A DNA stretch of 64,000 nucleotides, taken from assembly GCF_000633455.1 (NCBI RefSeq), contig NZ_AYMG01000013.1:310001-374000 (forward strand), written 5' to 3'. A program made the translations under genes and the position numbers. The stretch's first letter is position 1. The number at the start of each line of letters is the position of its first letter. The DNA comes from Pedobacter jeongneungensis (GTDB lineage Bacteria; Bacteroidota; Bacteroidia; Sphingobacteriales; Sphingobacteriaceae). Positions 15,527 through 25,570 of the stretch are shown here, piece by piece. Under the pieces are notes generated by a model, which searched no databases, had not been told where the DNA came from, and saw only the letters and a program-made list of their open reading frames with translations.

Positions 15527-18331
15527 TTAAAAGCTATAATTAAATGAAAACTCTAATATCGGATTTTGATTGTAAATCTGGTTGACAAAAACCAATCTCG
15601 CCCCTAAATCTACAACAGGTTGATAGCGCAAAAGGTTTACGCTCGTGTTCAATTCTACGCCATAAGTTTTTGGATCGTTAAAGGTTGTGCCCTTGCCAAT
15701 GTTCTCATAGTGACAAAATAAACCTGCCCTAAAATTCCTCACATAAGCCAGCGGACCCAACTCCCAATCAGGGAAAGCAAATGGAAAACGGTAATTAAAA
15801 AGTAAGTTGTTCTGCAGTTTGCTTTTTGCCAAGATATTGTTGTATCCATACACGGTTGCAATTTCGGTGGCATACTGGTTTACCCCACTTGCTTTTTGGT
15901 AATTGAAACTCGCCAGGAAGGAATGGTTTTTAGCAAGCCCCGGGAAATATAGAAAACTTTCGAGCGCTAAAATTTCGCCCCCTAAATTTTTGTCGAAGGG
16001 TTGGTGATCGTAACTTACCCTGAACACCTGTGCCCACTTTGGTGCAATGTCTCTTTCGGTAGTACGCACGCTGTGGTTGAAAGTGAAATTGTACTCCATG
16101 GGGAATTTTAGTTCGCGGATAAAATTGGTTGGCATGTTTTCGGGCATGTACCTTTGCGTAAAACTCGTTGCCGCATTTAGCGTAAAAGCATAGTTCTCAT
16201 TACGGGCATTGAACGATAACGGAAGCGATGCATTAAGCTTGATATAGTTCTCCCGCCAGTCGCCTTGCTGTACCACATTTTTAGCCCTGTAGAACGTTCT
16301 TTTTGGGCGGTTGCGGTATAACACACTAAATACCGGATAGAGCGCCTTATAGCTGATGTCTGCGGTGTACTCGAAACGTTTTAAATCGCGATGGTATTTT
16401 GCGCCCGAGTAAAAGTCCATCGTGTTAAGCAGGTTGTTTGATTGCAACTCCAAACCAAAAACATATTCATTATCAATTACCGGAATGATGCTGTGAATGC
16501 TGAAAAGATTTAAGGCCTGATGGTAGCGTTTAGATTGGTAAGTGCTATCCGGTATTTTGTCGAAAACATTCCCAACGTTTTCCTGCTTTTCTGCTGCGGC
16601 TGAAAAATCAACAAAGTTATTTTCGCCAACAGGTTTTTCGGTGATGCTGGTTTCGGCAATTTCGTAACCGTTGATTTTATAATCATTAAAAATGATTTTC
16701 CCTTCACTGGTTTCAGTAGGGTTAAAGGCACCATATTTAGATGCGCTAAGTGCTGTGATTTTTTTCGAACCGGGATCAACCCCGTAAATATTATCGATGC
16801 CATTAAAGTGTGCATTGAAGACAATTTTATCGTTAATAAAAACCGGGCGACTGAGTTGTTGTCTGCTGTTTGAAATCAATGCAGATTTTTTTTCTCCGTC
16901 AATCAACCATAAACTTTTTCCTTTTTCCGTTACGCCAATATAAGCAATCTTATTTCCGGTTTTATCGAAGGCTGGTGTTTGCAGGATTTCGTTTTCCGGA
17001 TTTGGATAGGTCTTTAAAATTTTTCCTGAAGCGGCATCTAGCTCTACCAGGTTGAACTGATTGTTGAGTTCAACTTTGGCTGCAATAATTTTCTTTCCAT
17101 CCTCAGAAAGGCTAGGGGAGAAGAGCCTGCTTTTGCTACTTAATTTATTGAATTGTTTTGTCTTTAAATTGTAAGAGCAGATTACGCTATAACTCTGCTG
17201 TTTGTATCTCGGATCGTAACGGATTTCATCCCAAACAAGCAGGTCGTTTTTTAAGCTGAACCAGGGCTGTTCCTGATAACCGATTCCGAATAATTTTTGC
17301 TCTGATTTATCTTTGTTAATGATAACAAAATAACGGGCATCAGTCTTGCTTTCTTTGAGTGCTAAAATCTGGTTTTTATTGATTCTGACTGGTAAGAAAT
17401 AATTGGTAGCTAAGGATGATTTTTTATTTAAACTTTCATAGTTTTCTGAAGCAGATTTTTCTTCCTGTATCTTCCATTTTTCGGCAAGCTTATTTTGGGT
17501 GGCTAGAAAATATTGTCGCGTATTTTCTCCGGTATATTTTTTTAAGCTTTTCGAAAAGGGGTAAGGCCTCACTGGTCTTTTTCTAATGTCGCTAAGTAAA
17601 CTGTCGGAAATGAACTGACCATATTTTTCCTTCATGTCGGCAACCATCAAATACCCGGTTTGGTAGTAACCTGGAGTCACGTCTTTGTTTGATCCAAAAT
17701 AGGCTTTGCTGTAGGTGAATTTTTTGCCTTCTAAAATTGAAGCCCGGTAAGGCATGGTCCAATTCGGCTGCCGACCGCGACCCGAGTAGGTCAGCGCAGT
17801 TTCATTAACTACTGCATCACCTTCGAAAAACCAGGTAGGTATGCCTGCCCCAAAGTAGGCAAAGTAAACCAGCTCTGGGAATGGGTGTGCTTGTGTTCCT
17901 GTCAGTTTGTCAAACTGTGCAACGTGCCTAAGTTCGTGCACGGCGAGGTTGTTCAGCCAATCCTGACTGTCGAAAAATTGGGGTGGTGTGGCATAGAATT
18001 CCGACTTCTTCGGCCCCAGCTGAACAAAGCCGTTTGCTACCGTTCCGCGGTTCTGTAAGAGGAGTGGGATAGAAGTTTTTTGTTGCCTTAAACCCAACCC
18101 AATTTTGGTGTAGATGAAGGGTAGGGTATTGGCCATTCTTTGGGCCTCTTTCTCCAGTTCTTCAGGATAGATGATTTTAAAGCCTCCTGATGAAATGTAG
18201 TTCCATTTTACACTAAGTGGGTTTTGTGCAGTGCTGAAAATTTGACCAAAAACAGATGGTGAAATAAAACTTAAAGTAATTGCACTTAAGTACTTGATAA
18301 TTAGTTTTTTGTTTGATTTATTTAAATTCAT
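15527..18331 (-). CDS. Large outer-membrane protein: peptidase-like, propeller and barrel parts
   Basis: A 934-residue exported protein with signal peptide (1-30, ending SPSVFGQ). The N-terminal part looks like a gluzincin metallopeptidase: HELRH at 132-136 and, downstream, TWFFEGDAVVNETAL, which supplies the third ligand Glu in the usual 'WxxEG' setting. The middle (about 300-570) has repeated TolB/PD40-type strands such as LSEDGKKIIAAKV, FDKTGNKIAYIG and NDKIVFNAHFNGIDNIYGV. The C-terminal 300 residues alternate hydrophobic and polar residues and end in NPILEFSFNYSF, as in outer-membrane barrels. Function unknown; possibly a surface protease or barrel-assembly factor. Followed by the lapA-like gene. 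Confidence 0.85.
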   Translation of the reverse strand: MNLNKSNKKLIIKYLSAITLSFISPSVFGQIFSTAQNPLSVKWNYISSGGFKIIYPEELEKEAQRMANTLPFIYTKIGLGLRQQKTSIPLLLQNRGTVANGFVQLGPKKSEFYATPPQFFDSQDWLNNLAVHELRHVAQFDKLTGTQAHPFPELVYFAYFGAGIPTWFFEGDAVVNETALTYSGRGRQPNWTMPYRASILEGKKFTYSKAYFGSNKDVTPGYYQTGYLMVADMKEKYGQFISDSLLSDIRKRPVRPYPFSKSLKKYTGENTRQYFLATQNKLAEKWKIQEEKSASENYESLNKKSSLATNYFLPVRINKNQILALKESKTDARYFVIINKDKSEQKLFGIGYQEQPWFSLKNDLLVWDEIRYDPRYKQQSYSVICSYNLKTKQFNKLSSKSRLFSPSLSEDGKKIIAAKVELNNQFNLVELDAASGKILKTYPNPENEILQTPAFDKTGNKIAYIGVTEKGKSLWLIDGEKKSALISNSRQQLSRPVFINDKIVFNAHFNGIDNIYGVDPGSKKITALSASKYGAFNPTETSEGKIIFNDYKINGYEIAETSITEKPVGENNFVDFSAAAEKQENVGNVFDKIPDSTYQSKRYHQALNLFSIHSIIPVIDNEYVFGLELQSNNLLNTMDFYSGAKYHRDLKRFEYTADISYKALYPVFSVLYRNRPKRTFYRAKNVVQQGDWRENYIKLNASLPLSFNARNENYAFTLNAATSFTQRYMPENMPTNFIRELKFPMEYNFTFNHSVRTTERDIAPKWAQVFRVSYDHQPFDKNLGGEILALESFLYFPGLAKNHSFLASFNYQKASGVNQYATEIATVYGYNNILAKSKLQNNLLFNYRFPFAFPDWELGPLAYVRNFRAGLFCHYENIGKGTTFNDPKTYGVELNTSVNLLRYQPVVDLGARLVFVNQIYNQNPILEFSFNYSF

Positions 18332-20122
18332 CTAAAATCTTTGCTAAAATATTTAGTTTTTTAAATTTTATAGGTATTCTTAAAAGTGAATTTTTAATTT
18401 ATATTAAATAACTTAAATTACTGATTTTTAAATATTAATGTAATTTATATAAATTCATTAATTGTTCGTTTTATTATAATTTTTAACCTGATTTTACGTC
18501 TGGTTTAAGCAATTGCTTATATTTTTTATTGACTCAGCTTTATTGATTTAATTTACACTTATTAATCGATTTTCTCTGAAAATTTTTGCGGCTTTTTAAA
18601 TTTTAGCATGAATTTTGGAATGAGGTCTCAGTCCTGAAAATCGAACTTGAAGCGTATGGATTTTGGCATCGTTCTCTATGAATTGTATGAGTTGGAAATT
18701 ACCTGGAATATTTGATTGCATCGTGAAAAATCCCTGCTGCAAAATGGATTTAATCGCAGTCTGAAATTTGATTTTTAAAGCCCTTAACGTTGTAAATTTA
18801 TACTGCCGAATTTTTAAATTGATGCAGATTCAAAATTCTGTTTTATTGGGGTGATGATATTTTTATGACAAAATGTCTTTAATTTTTATCGCTTAATTCA
18901 GACTGGTTTTTTCATCATAAGGCCTGGATTTAATTTTCACAATTTGTGATTTCCTAATCCAGATGGTTTCTGATGTTATTGTTTAGTGTTTAAAAACTCA
19001 GTTTTTATGGGTTAAACCAGGGTTTTAGCATTAAAATTCTCCTCTGAATTTTACTTCAGGTGACCATATTTGTATGTTTTTTTAATGTTTTTAGGGCTTA
19101 AATCTCCAGTTTTATGACTGGATAATGCGATTTCCTTGCGATATTATAGGGTAAACAGCTTTTAGACATCTTTTTTTGAAAAATTTATTTTTAGGTTAAA
19201 ATGGCTTCTATTGTGATTTAAAGGCGGTTTTTATTTGGTTTTGCTATTGTTTTCTTAAACAAGCGAATTGGTCAAATTTTAATGCTTTTTAAGCTGTTTA
19301 GCCTAAACTTGAGTGAATAATGAGGTCTGTTTTTCTACGTATTTACTAATTATCATGTCTACATAACCTCATTCTTTTTAGTCTGAAATGGGAAGTTTTC
19401 TATGGTACTCATAAGCTGATTGAATGCGTTAACATTCGAGTATTGCTTTAATCATGTGTGTTTATTTTACGAAATTTTATAATGTTAATCCTTTTTTTCG
19501 GAAAGTGTAAGCTGGGTTTTTGGCTGGATTTTATTCCGATTTTATATTGGTATAATTAGTTATTTTTGAAGCCGTTTTCATGAAATTTTAATCTTAATTA
19601 ATTAGGCTTTTTAATAGTAGTTATTTTGGATTTTCGTCTAATTTTTTTTAGCATTTTTTATGCTGTTCTATCACTCTTTTTTTGTGCTGTTTTTAATCTT
19701 TAACAGATGTTTTTTTTGATATGCTTTTTAGCTTGAATTATTTGTTGTTTTGGCTAATTTATTATGTCAAGAATTGTTAGGATTTACTCTTGTTTGTCTG
19801 TCGGTCTTGATACTGCTTTAGGGTTTTGAATTATGTTATATCAGAGGTGTGGGCATGTCCTCTTGTTTTAATTTTTTATGATAAGTAAAATGCAGTTTAA
19901 TGTTTTTGATTAGGATGCTTATTTAGCTTTTGGAGGTACCTCAATTTTCTGTAGATGCCTCAAGTTTATTGGCAGTAAATTCCAATCTGCATAGGTAAAT
20001 TAGTGAGAAAATAATTAATTTATTTTAGCTTATATTTAATGCTTTTGGCTTCGCTTAATGTGGTAGTGGTGTGGAGACGTGAGTTTAGGTAATACAGTAA
20101 ATTCGTATTAGGTGTTGTGTGA

Positions 20123-20235
20123 TATTGTCATTTCAATCGTGATGCGACGAAATAGGGAAATCTATCAAAATGGACTCCTCTCTCCAGAAAATTTGTGATT
20201 GCAATTTGTCACGATGACGACCCATTTTGATGGGG
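20123..20235. repeat. Palindromic repeat R4 ('TTGTCATTTC...')
   Basis: Starts ATTGTCATTTCAATCGTGAT and contains an inner dyad TCAAAATGG (about 20166-20174) against CCATTTTGA (about 20222-20230). Wording similar to intergenic repeats common in Bacteroidota. Confidence 0.6.
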
Positions 20236-20302
20236 ACTGTAAGTGGTAGTGGAGTAAAGATTAGTTGAGGTTACAAATGCTTAATGAAGTGAAATTAATA
20301 TA

Positions 20303-20415
20303 AGTAGATCTCTCTCCCGAATATTCGGGACTGCGCTACAGTCGAGATGACGCTGTTTATTTTATTAGTTATTCTGTGTAGTAGATCTCTCCACTTCGTG
20401 TTGCTCCGGTCGAGA
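20303..20415. repeat. Two copies of a 'GTAGATCTCTC...GTCGAGATGA' repeat
   Basis: GTAGATCTCTC begins both halves (about 20306 and about 20382), each ending GTCGAGATGA. The first half has a dyad CCCGAATATTCGGG. Noncoding; adjacent to R4. Confidence 0.65.
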
Positions 20416-20530
20416 TGATGACCGTTCTAGTCGAAAGATTTCTATTTCTCTACGCTTCATGAAATCATTATTTGATCGATATGAAAGCTATTTCATTATG
20501 CTAAAATATTGCGATGTATGGACTTACTTT

Positions 20531-21409
20531 CTACAGCTTATTCTTCCTCTTTTTATAGATCGGATATAAAAATATCGAACCTAAAATGATTGTCGCGCCG
20601 ATATAAAAACCACCAGTCATCTGTTCTTTATTTCGAAAGAAAACAAAGGCTAATAAGATTCCATATACAGGTTCTAAGTTTGTAATAAGTGCTACCCTGA
20701 ATGCCGATAATGTACGCATAACTGAAACACCTGCAACGTAAGCAACCGATGTACAGAGCGTACCCAGAAGCGCTAAATAGAACCAGTTTTTTGCACTCAG
20801 ATTAAAGTGTGTGTGTAGCAAAGTTCCATCATATAAGCGGTATATGGTGATCCAGAAAAGCGCACCAACCAGCTCGTAAAAACCAATAATCGAAGGCTCA
20901 CTTTTTTGCACCAGCGTTGAATTGATGGTAGAGAAAAGACTTGATGCCACTGCTGCCAACAATCCAAAAATGATCCCCAAAGTATATTGACCTTCGAATT
21001 TAAAGATCATATATATGCCTAAAATAATCAATAAACCAATCAGTATATCGCCCATTTGGATCGGTTGTTTTTTAATCAACGGCTCTAAAATCGCGGTGAA
21101 TAAAGTGAAAGAAGAAAGGCATACCAAGGTAACTGAAACTGTTGAAACCTTGATGGCATGAAAGAAAAATATCCAATGAATGGCGACAATTCCGCCGGTT
21201 AAAAAGAATTGCAAAAACTGTTTTCTTGTAACCCTGATATTCTTTTTTGTGATGAGGAACCAGGCGAAAAGAGTTGTCGATGCAATCAATACCCGGTACC
21301 AAACCATGGGCACGGCATCGATCGAAATTACTTTTCCAAGCACGCCTGTAAAGCCCCAAACAAATACAGTAAGATGAAGAATGAGTAGATTCTTTTTGGT
21401 AGCTTCCAT
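20531..21409 (-). CDS. EamA/DMT family transporter
   Basis: A 292-residue inner-membrane protein of the drug/metabolite transporter superfamily with about ten hydrophobic helices in two EamA halves (1-140 and 150-285). The opening NLLILHLTVFVWGFTGVLGK and the second-half NLEPVYGILLAFVFFRNKEQ are typical. Substrate not predictable. The start is 2 bp from the stop of the LptG-like gene, so it is the third gene of tgt-lptG-eamA. Confidence 0.9.
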   Translation of the reverse strand: MEATKKNLLILHLTVFVWGFTGVLGKVISIDAVPMVWYRVLIASTTLFAWFLITKKNIRVTRKQFLQFFLTGGIVAIHWIFFFHAIKVSTVSVTLVCLSSFTLFTAILEPLIKKQPIQMGDILIGLLIILGIYMIFKFEGQYTLGIIFGLLAAVASSLFSTINSTLVQKSEPSIIGFYELVGALFWITIYRLYDGTLLHTHFNLSAKNWFYLALLGTLCTSVAYVAGVSVMRTLSAFRVALITNLEPVYGILLAFVFFRNKEQMTGGFYIGATIILGSIFLYPIYKKRKNKL

Positions 21410-21411
21410 TG

Positions 21412-22515
21412 CTATTTTGGTGCTTTCCTCAACAGGTAAAAGCCTAGCAGCCCAAAGAAGAGCGTAGGCATAATAACAGCTGCAAACGGAGGTAATCCAC
21501 CTTTGGTAGAGAACATCTGTGTAAACTGATTAAACACGATATAAGCGAAGCTAATAAAGATTCCGATGCCTAATGATACGCCGACACCTCCACGAACTTT
21601 ACGTGATGACAATGCCACACCGATAAGCGTTAATACGAAGGCCGAAAGTGGGTGCAGGTAGCGTTTATATTTTTCAAATTGAAGATCGTTCATTACACCT
21701 GTTCCACGGATTTTTTCTTTTCTGATTTTCTCCGTTAATTCTTTTGTGGTTAAATTTTGTACTATATTATCGTAGGCGGAAAAATCATCCGGACGCATAT
21801 CCAGGATGGTATCTTTTAGTTTTCCATTGCCGTAAATCATCGTTTCTTTAAGGCCATCAATCTTACGGATCGAGTAATTGGTTAGTTGCCATTTACGCTT
21901 AAGCGAATCCCATTTAATATTCTCGGCAACGATTTTTTTAGTCAAAATATCACCGTTAAAATTGTCAAGAGAAAAGCGATAGCCCGAATTCGTTTTATTG
22001 TCAAAGTTATCAATGTAGATGTAAGTTTTGTCATCCAGTTTCATGTGGATATTCGACTTTGTGGAAGGGTCGTTACGTTTTACGTAGGTATTTTCGAAAC
22101 TATTTTTTAGGGTATTGGTATAAGGAAGGATATATAAATTAGATACCAGGTTAGCGGAGAAAATGATCGTAGCAGATACCAGGTAAGGAAATAAAAAGCG
22201 GTTAAAACTTACACCGCCACTTAAAATCGGAACAATTTCCGTTTGATCGGCCATCTTCGCCGTAAAGAAAATTACCGCGATGAAGTTAATCAATGGCGAA
22301 AGCATATTTACATAAAAAGGGATAGAGCCAGCGTAATATTTAGAGAGAATCCCCCAAAAACTCAGTCCGCTTTTCATAAAATCATCCATCTTTTCAGATA
22401 GATCGAACACCACAATAATGATTACGAAAATGGCGAGGGTATATATAAATGTACCCAGGTATTTACCGATAATGTACTGATCGATGATTTTTATCCTTCC
22501 TTTTAACAGACTCAT
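21412..22515 (-). CDS. LptF/LptG family permease
   Basis: Inner-membrane component of the lipopolysaccharide exporter (LptBFGC). The 367 residues have the family layout: three N-terminal membrane helices (about 17-40, 55-85, 100-122), a periplasmic beta-jellyroll (about 130-270, with short repeats such as DDKTYIYIDNFDN), then three C-terminal helices. The motifs ILPYTN and RYLHPLSAFVLTLIGVALSS fit YjgP/YjgQ proteins. Bacteroidota usually carry one or two such genes; F versus G cannot be told. One base separates it from tgt. Confidence 0.92.
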   Translation of the reverse strand: MSLLKGRIKIIDQYIIGKYLGTFIYTLAIFVIIIVVFDLSEKMDDFMKSGLSFWGILSKYYAGSIPFYVNMLSPLINFIAVIFFTAKMADQTEIVPILSGGVSFNRFLFPYLVSATIIFSANLVSNLYILPYTNTLKNSFENTYVKRNDPSTKSNIHMKLDDKTYIYIDNFDNKTNSGYRFSLDNFNGDILTKKIVAENIKWDSLKRKWQLTNYSIRKIDGLKETMIYGNGKLKDTILDMRPDDFSAYDNIVQNLTTKELTEKIRKEKIRGTGVMNDLQFEKYKRYLHPLSAFVLTLIGVALSSRKVRGGVGVSLGIGIFISFAYIVFNQFTQMFSTKGGLPPFAAVIMPTLFFGLLGFYLLRKAPK

Positions 22516-22516
22516 T

Positions 22517-23647
22517 TTATAGCTTATTGCCTAATATTTTAACCATTTTGTTTTTCCACTCGTAAAATTCACCAGCAATAATCTTTTCTCTGGCCTGTTT
22601 TACTAACCAAAGATAGAAATGTAGATTATGTAAGGTAGCAATTTGTGCGCCAAGCATCTCTTTACTGTGTACCAAATGCCTTAAATAAGCTTTACTGGTT
22701 ACCTGATCAGCGTGTAGATCGCTCTCTGCATCTAATGGAGAAAAATCGTTCTCCCATTTCTTGTTTCTGATGTTGATGATCCCGTTTCTGGTAAAAAGCA
22801 TGCCATTCCGTGCATTTCTTGTAGGCATTACACAATCAAACATATCAACACCTAATGCAATATTTTCTAATATATTGATCGGTGTACCTACACCCATTAA
22901 ATAACGTGGTTTTTCGACTGGTAATATATCGCATACCACTTCTGTCATCGCATACATTTCTTCTGCAGGTTCACCAACCGATAAACCGCCTATGGCATTG
23001 CCTTCGCGGCCCATGCTGGCAATAAATTCTGCAGATTTAATACGTAAATCTTTATACACCGAACCCTGAACAATAGGGAATAATGTTTGGTCGAAACCAT
23101 ATTTAGGCTCTGTCGTATCAAAACGTTCACAGCAGCGTTTTAACCAACGGTGTGTCATTTTTATCGATTGCGCCGCATAAGTATAGTCGCAAGGGTAAGG
23201 GGTGCACTCATCAAAAGCCATAATGATATCGGCACCGATAGTGCGCTGGATATCCATTGCGTATTCAGGAGTGAAAAGGTGTTTTGAGCCATCAATGTGT
23301 GAGTGGAAAGTAACGCCTTCTTCCTTAATTTTACGAACTTTACTTAAAGAATATACCTGGTAACCACCGCTATCGGTTAAAATTGGACGATCCCAACCAA
23401 TAAATTTATGTAATCCACCTGCTTGTTCCAGGGTTTCTAAACCTGGTCTTAAATAAAGGTGGTAAGTATTACCCAGAATGATTTTTGCGTCGATATCATC
23501 TTTAAGCTCGCGCTGATGTACGGCTTTTACCGTTCCGGCAGTGCCCACAGGCATAAAAATAGGGGTTTGTATTTCGCCATGGGCTGTTGTTACCGTCCCG
23601 GCCCTGGCTTTTGAAAGTGGATCGTTAGCCTGTAAACTAAATTTCAT
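22517..23647 (-). CDS. tgt: tRNA-guanine transglycosylase
   Basis: Exchanges guanine-34 in GUN anticodons for preQ1. The 376-residue TIM barrel shows LTDSGGYQVYSL (general base Asp, about 91-102), AFDECTPYP (about 144-152), GGLSVGEPAEEMY, and the nucleophile region GVDMFDCVMPTRNARNG. Unusually, the zinc-binding C-x-C-x2-C near the C-terminus of typical bacterial TGT is missing: the equivalent stretch reads LDAESDLHADQVTSKAYL, while the downstream TLHNLHFYLWL is kept. Start ATG 23645-23647. First gene of an operon with lptG and eamA (spacings 1 and 2 bp). Confidence 0.95.
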   Translation of the reverse strand: MKFSLQANDPLSKARAGTVTTAHGEIQTPIFMPVGTAGTVKAVHQRELKDDIDAKIILGNTYHLYLRPGLETLEQAGGLHKFIGWDRPILTDSGGYQVYSLSKVRKIKEEGVTFHSHIDGSKHLFTPEYAMDIQRTIGADIIMAFDECTPYPCDYTYAAQSIKMTHRWLKRCCERFDTTEPKYGFDQTLFPIVQGSVYKDLRIKSAEFIASMGREGNAIGGLSVGEPAEEMYAMTEVVCDILPVEKPRYLMGVGTPINILENIALGVDMFDCVMPTRNARNGMLFTRNGIINIRNKKWENDFSPLDAESDLHADQVTSKAYLRHLVHSKEMLGAQIATLHNLHFYLWLVKQAREKIIAGEFYEWKNKMVKILGNKL

Positions 23648-23780
23648 AATGTGTTTTTTCTCGTCAAAAATCTGCCAAAAATAGCAAAAATTGAGGGCAT
23701 TATTTTGTTTAATTTTTTATCCACATAAAAGTGTTTTACAGATTAAAAATGAGAAATTTGCGCCTATTTATTTTACCATC

Positions 23781-24908
23781 GTGATATTAACCCCGCTTGA
23801 AATTATCCTGCTCTCGATATTGGCTTTTTGCCTTTTGGTTCAGCTCTATTATGTCCTTTTTGTTCATTTAAAACTGGCCAGGGTTGGGATTGAAGAGGTA
23901 CCCTTATCGGCGCGTAAACCGATAAGTGTGATTGTATGTGCCCGGAATGAAATTGTAAATCTAGAGCAATATCTTCCTTCATTATTTAGTCAAAACTACC
24001 CTGAATTTGAGGTAGTGGTGGTTAATGATCGCTCCTGGGATGGTACAGAGGAGTTTTTAGAGCAACAAGAGAAAAAATATTCCAATCTCAAAGTTGTAAA
24101 GATTTTAGATAATGATAAGTTTATTGCAGGCAAAAAATTCGCAGTAACCATGGGCATAAAGGCTGCCAAATACGATTGGTTGGTTTTTACCGATGCCGAT
24201 TGTACACCTGCTTCTGAGCAATGGCTGATGGACATGCAACAGCCGGCTGATGAAAATACTGAAATTGTATTGGGTTATTCTCCTTATATGAAAAAAAGAA
24301 GCCTTTTAAATGCGCTCATCCGGTTTGAAACCTTTTTTACTGCGGTAAATTACCTTTCTTTCGCTTTAAAAGGCATGCCGTACATGGGTGTTGGACGTAA
24401 TATGGCTTACAAAAAATCGCTTTTTTTTAAAAATAAAGGCTTCGCAGCGCACATGCATATCCCATCTGGTGACGATGATTTATTTGTAAATGCACATGCA
24501 ACTAAATACAATACCGAAATTCGTTTACATCGTGACAGTCATGTTTGGAGCGAACCCAATAAGACCTGGAGGGGTTATCTAAGACAGAAAAAGCGCCATT
24601 TTGGTGCTGGTAAACTGTATAAATCAAAGCATAAATTTATTTTGAGCCTTCAGATCGTGTTTCAGTTTTTGTTTTATGCTTTTTTTGCTGCATGTATGTT
24701 TTTTAGTCGTGAGGCACAATATGTAGCCTTGGGGATTCTCGTATTAAGCATCATTATTAGGTGTTTTATCTATCCAAAATTGCTGAAACGATTAAACTAT
24801 GGCGATTTGCGTTGGTGGTTCCCGATTTTAGATATACTTTTGTTTGTATTTTTAACGCTGAACGGATTTTTAGCCCTATTTGGTAAGAAAAAAGTAAACT
24901 GGAAATAA
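23781..24908 (+). CDS. Family 2 glycosyltransferase, membrane-bound
   Basis: A processive-type GT2 with one N-terminal membrane helix, a GT-A domain and two to three C-terminal helices. Motifs: ISVIVCARNEIVNLEQYLPSLF, cut as ISVIVCARNE (nucleotide-binding strand), VVVVNDRSWDGTEE, the metal-binding FTDADCTP, and the acceptor-side PSGDDDLFVNAHA; a Q/R-xx-RW-like element may be RQKKRHFGAGK. The start is uncertain: no ATG opens the frame. GTG at 23781 puts the first residue just before the membrane helix as in relatives; a TTG at 23691 would add 30 unconserved residues. Substrate unknown; likely surface glycan or lipid. Confidence 0.85.
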   Translation: MILTPLEIILLSILAFCLLVQLYYVLFVHLKLARVGIEEVPLSARKPISVIVCARNEIVNLEQYLPSLFSQNYPEFEVVVVNDRSWDGTEEFLEQQEKKYSNLKVVKILDNDKFIAGKKFAVTMGIKAAKYDWLVFTDADCTPASEQWLMDMQQPADENTEIVLGYSPYMKKRSLLNALIRFETFFTAVNYLSFALKGMPYMGVGRNMAYKKSLFFKNKGFAAHMHIPSGDDDLFVNAHATKYNTEIRLHRDSHVWSEPNKTWRGYLRQKKRHFGAGKLYKSKHKFILSLQIVFQFLFYAFFAACMFFSREAQYVALGILVLSIIIRCFIYPKLLKRLNYGDLRWWFPILDILLFVFLTLNGFLALFGKKKVNWK

Positions 24909-24934
24909 TTCAATAATCCTTTAGAAATTACAAT

Positions 24935-25570
24935 ATGCTTGATGTAAAACCCGATATCATTTTAAAATATTTTCCTGATTTAAGTGAAAAGCAGATTGCC
25001 CAATTTTCGCAACTGTTCGAATTATATAGCTTTTGGAATGCACAGATCAATGTAATTTCTAGAAAAGATATTGAAGAATTATATGAACGCCATGTATTGC
25101 ACTCGTTAGGAATAGCAAAGGTTTGTACGTTTAAAGCCGGCGAATCGGTTTTAGATGTAGGTACCGGTGGCGGTTTTCCAGGTATTCCACTCGCAATTTT
25201 ATTCCCTGAAACGCAATTCTATCTGGTAGATTCTATTGGAAAAAAAATCAAAGTGGTAAAAGAAGTGGCTTCGGCACTTGGACTGGATAATTTAAAAGCC
25301 GATCATTTGAGGGCAGAACAGGTTAAAGAAAAATTTAATTTTGTGGTGTCTAGGGCGGTTACCCGTTTAGGCGAATTTTATCCATGGATACAGGGAAAAT
25401 TTAAAAAAGATTCATTAAATGCCATTCCAAATGGGATTTTATATCTAAAAGGTGGCGATTTGGCTGATGAGATTAAGGAATCAAAACTGAAAGCAGAATT
25501 ATATCCGCTTTCAGCTTATTTTGAGGAAGATTTCTTTGAGACCAAGTATGTTGTTTACGTGCCGCAGTAA
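24935..25570 (+). CDS. rsmG: 16S rRNA (guanine-527-N7) methyltransferase
   Basis: A class I SAM-dependent methyltransferase that makes m7G527 in 16S rRNA. The 211 residues show the family N-terminus with NVISRKDIEELYERHVLHSLG (cut as RKDIEELYERHVLHSL) and the SAM-binding motif VLDVGTGGGFPGIPLAILFP (about 69-88), then YLVDSIGKKIKVVKEV and FNFVVSRAVTRL. Length is standard. It follows the glycosyltransferase by 26 bp on the same strand and ends one base before the converging M56 gene. Confidence 0.95.
   Translation: MLDVKPDIILKYFPDLSEKQIAQFSQLFELYSFWNAQINVISRKDIEELYERHVLHSLGIAKVCTFKAGESVLDVGTGGGFPGIPLAILFPETQFYLVDSIGKKIKVVKEVASALGLDNLKADHLRAEQVKEKFNFVVSRAVTRLGEFYPWIQGKFKKDSLNAIPNGILYLKGGDLADEIKESKLKAELYPLSAYFEEDFFETKYVVYVPQ

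Larger units (their letters stand above)
18332..20530. other. 2.2-kb gene-free, T-skewed region
   Basis: No convincing reading frame exists on either strand. From about 18840 to 19990 the plus strand is markedly T-rich relative to A (for example 34 T and 12 A in 19681-19740; 32 T and 11 A in 19741-19800), with G more frequent than C as well. The right end (20100-20420) holds palindromic repeat debris. No rRNA, tRNA, CRISPR or transposase remnant recognised. It lies upstream of the large outer-membrane protein gene. Confidence 0.8.

Noticed and set aside
18332..20530. Replication origin or dif site
   Set aside because: No DnaA-box cluster, dnaA/dnaN neighbour or convincing dif sequence could be seen; only skew and low complexity.
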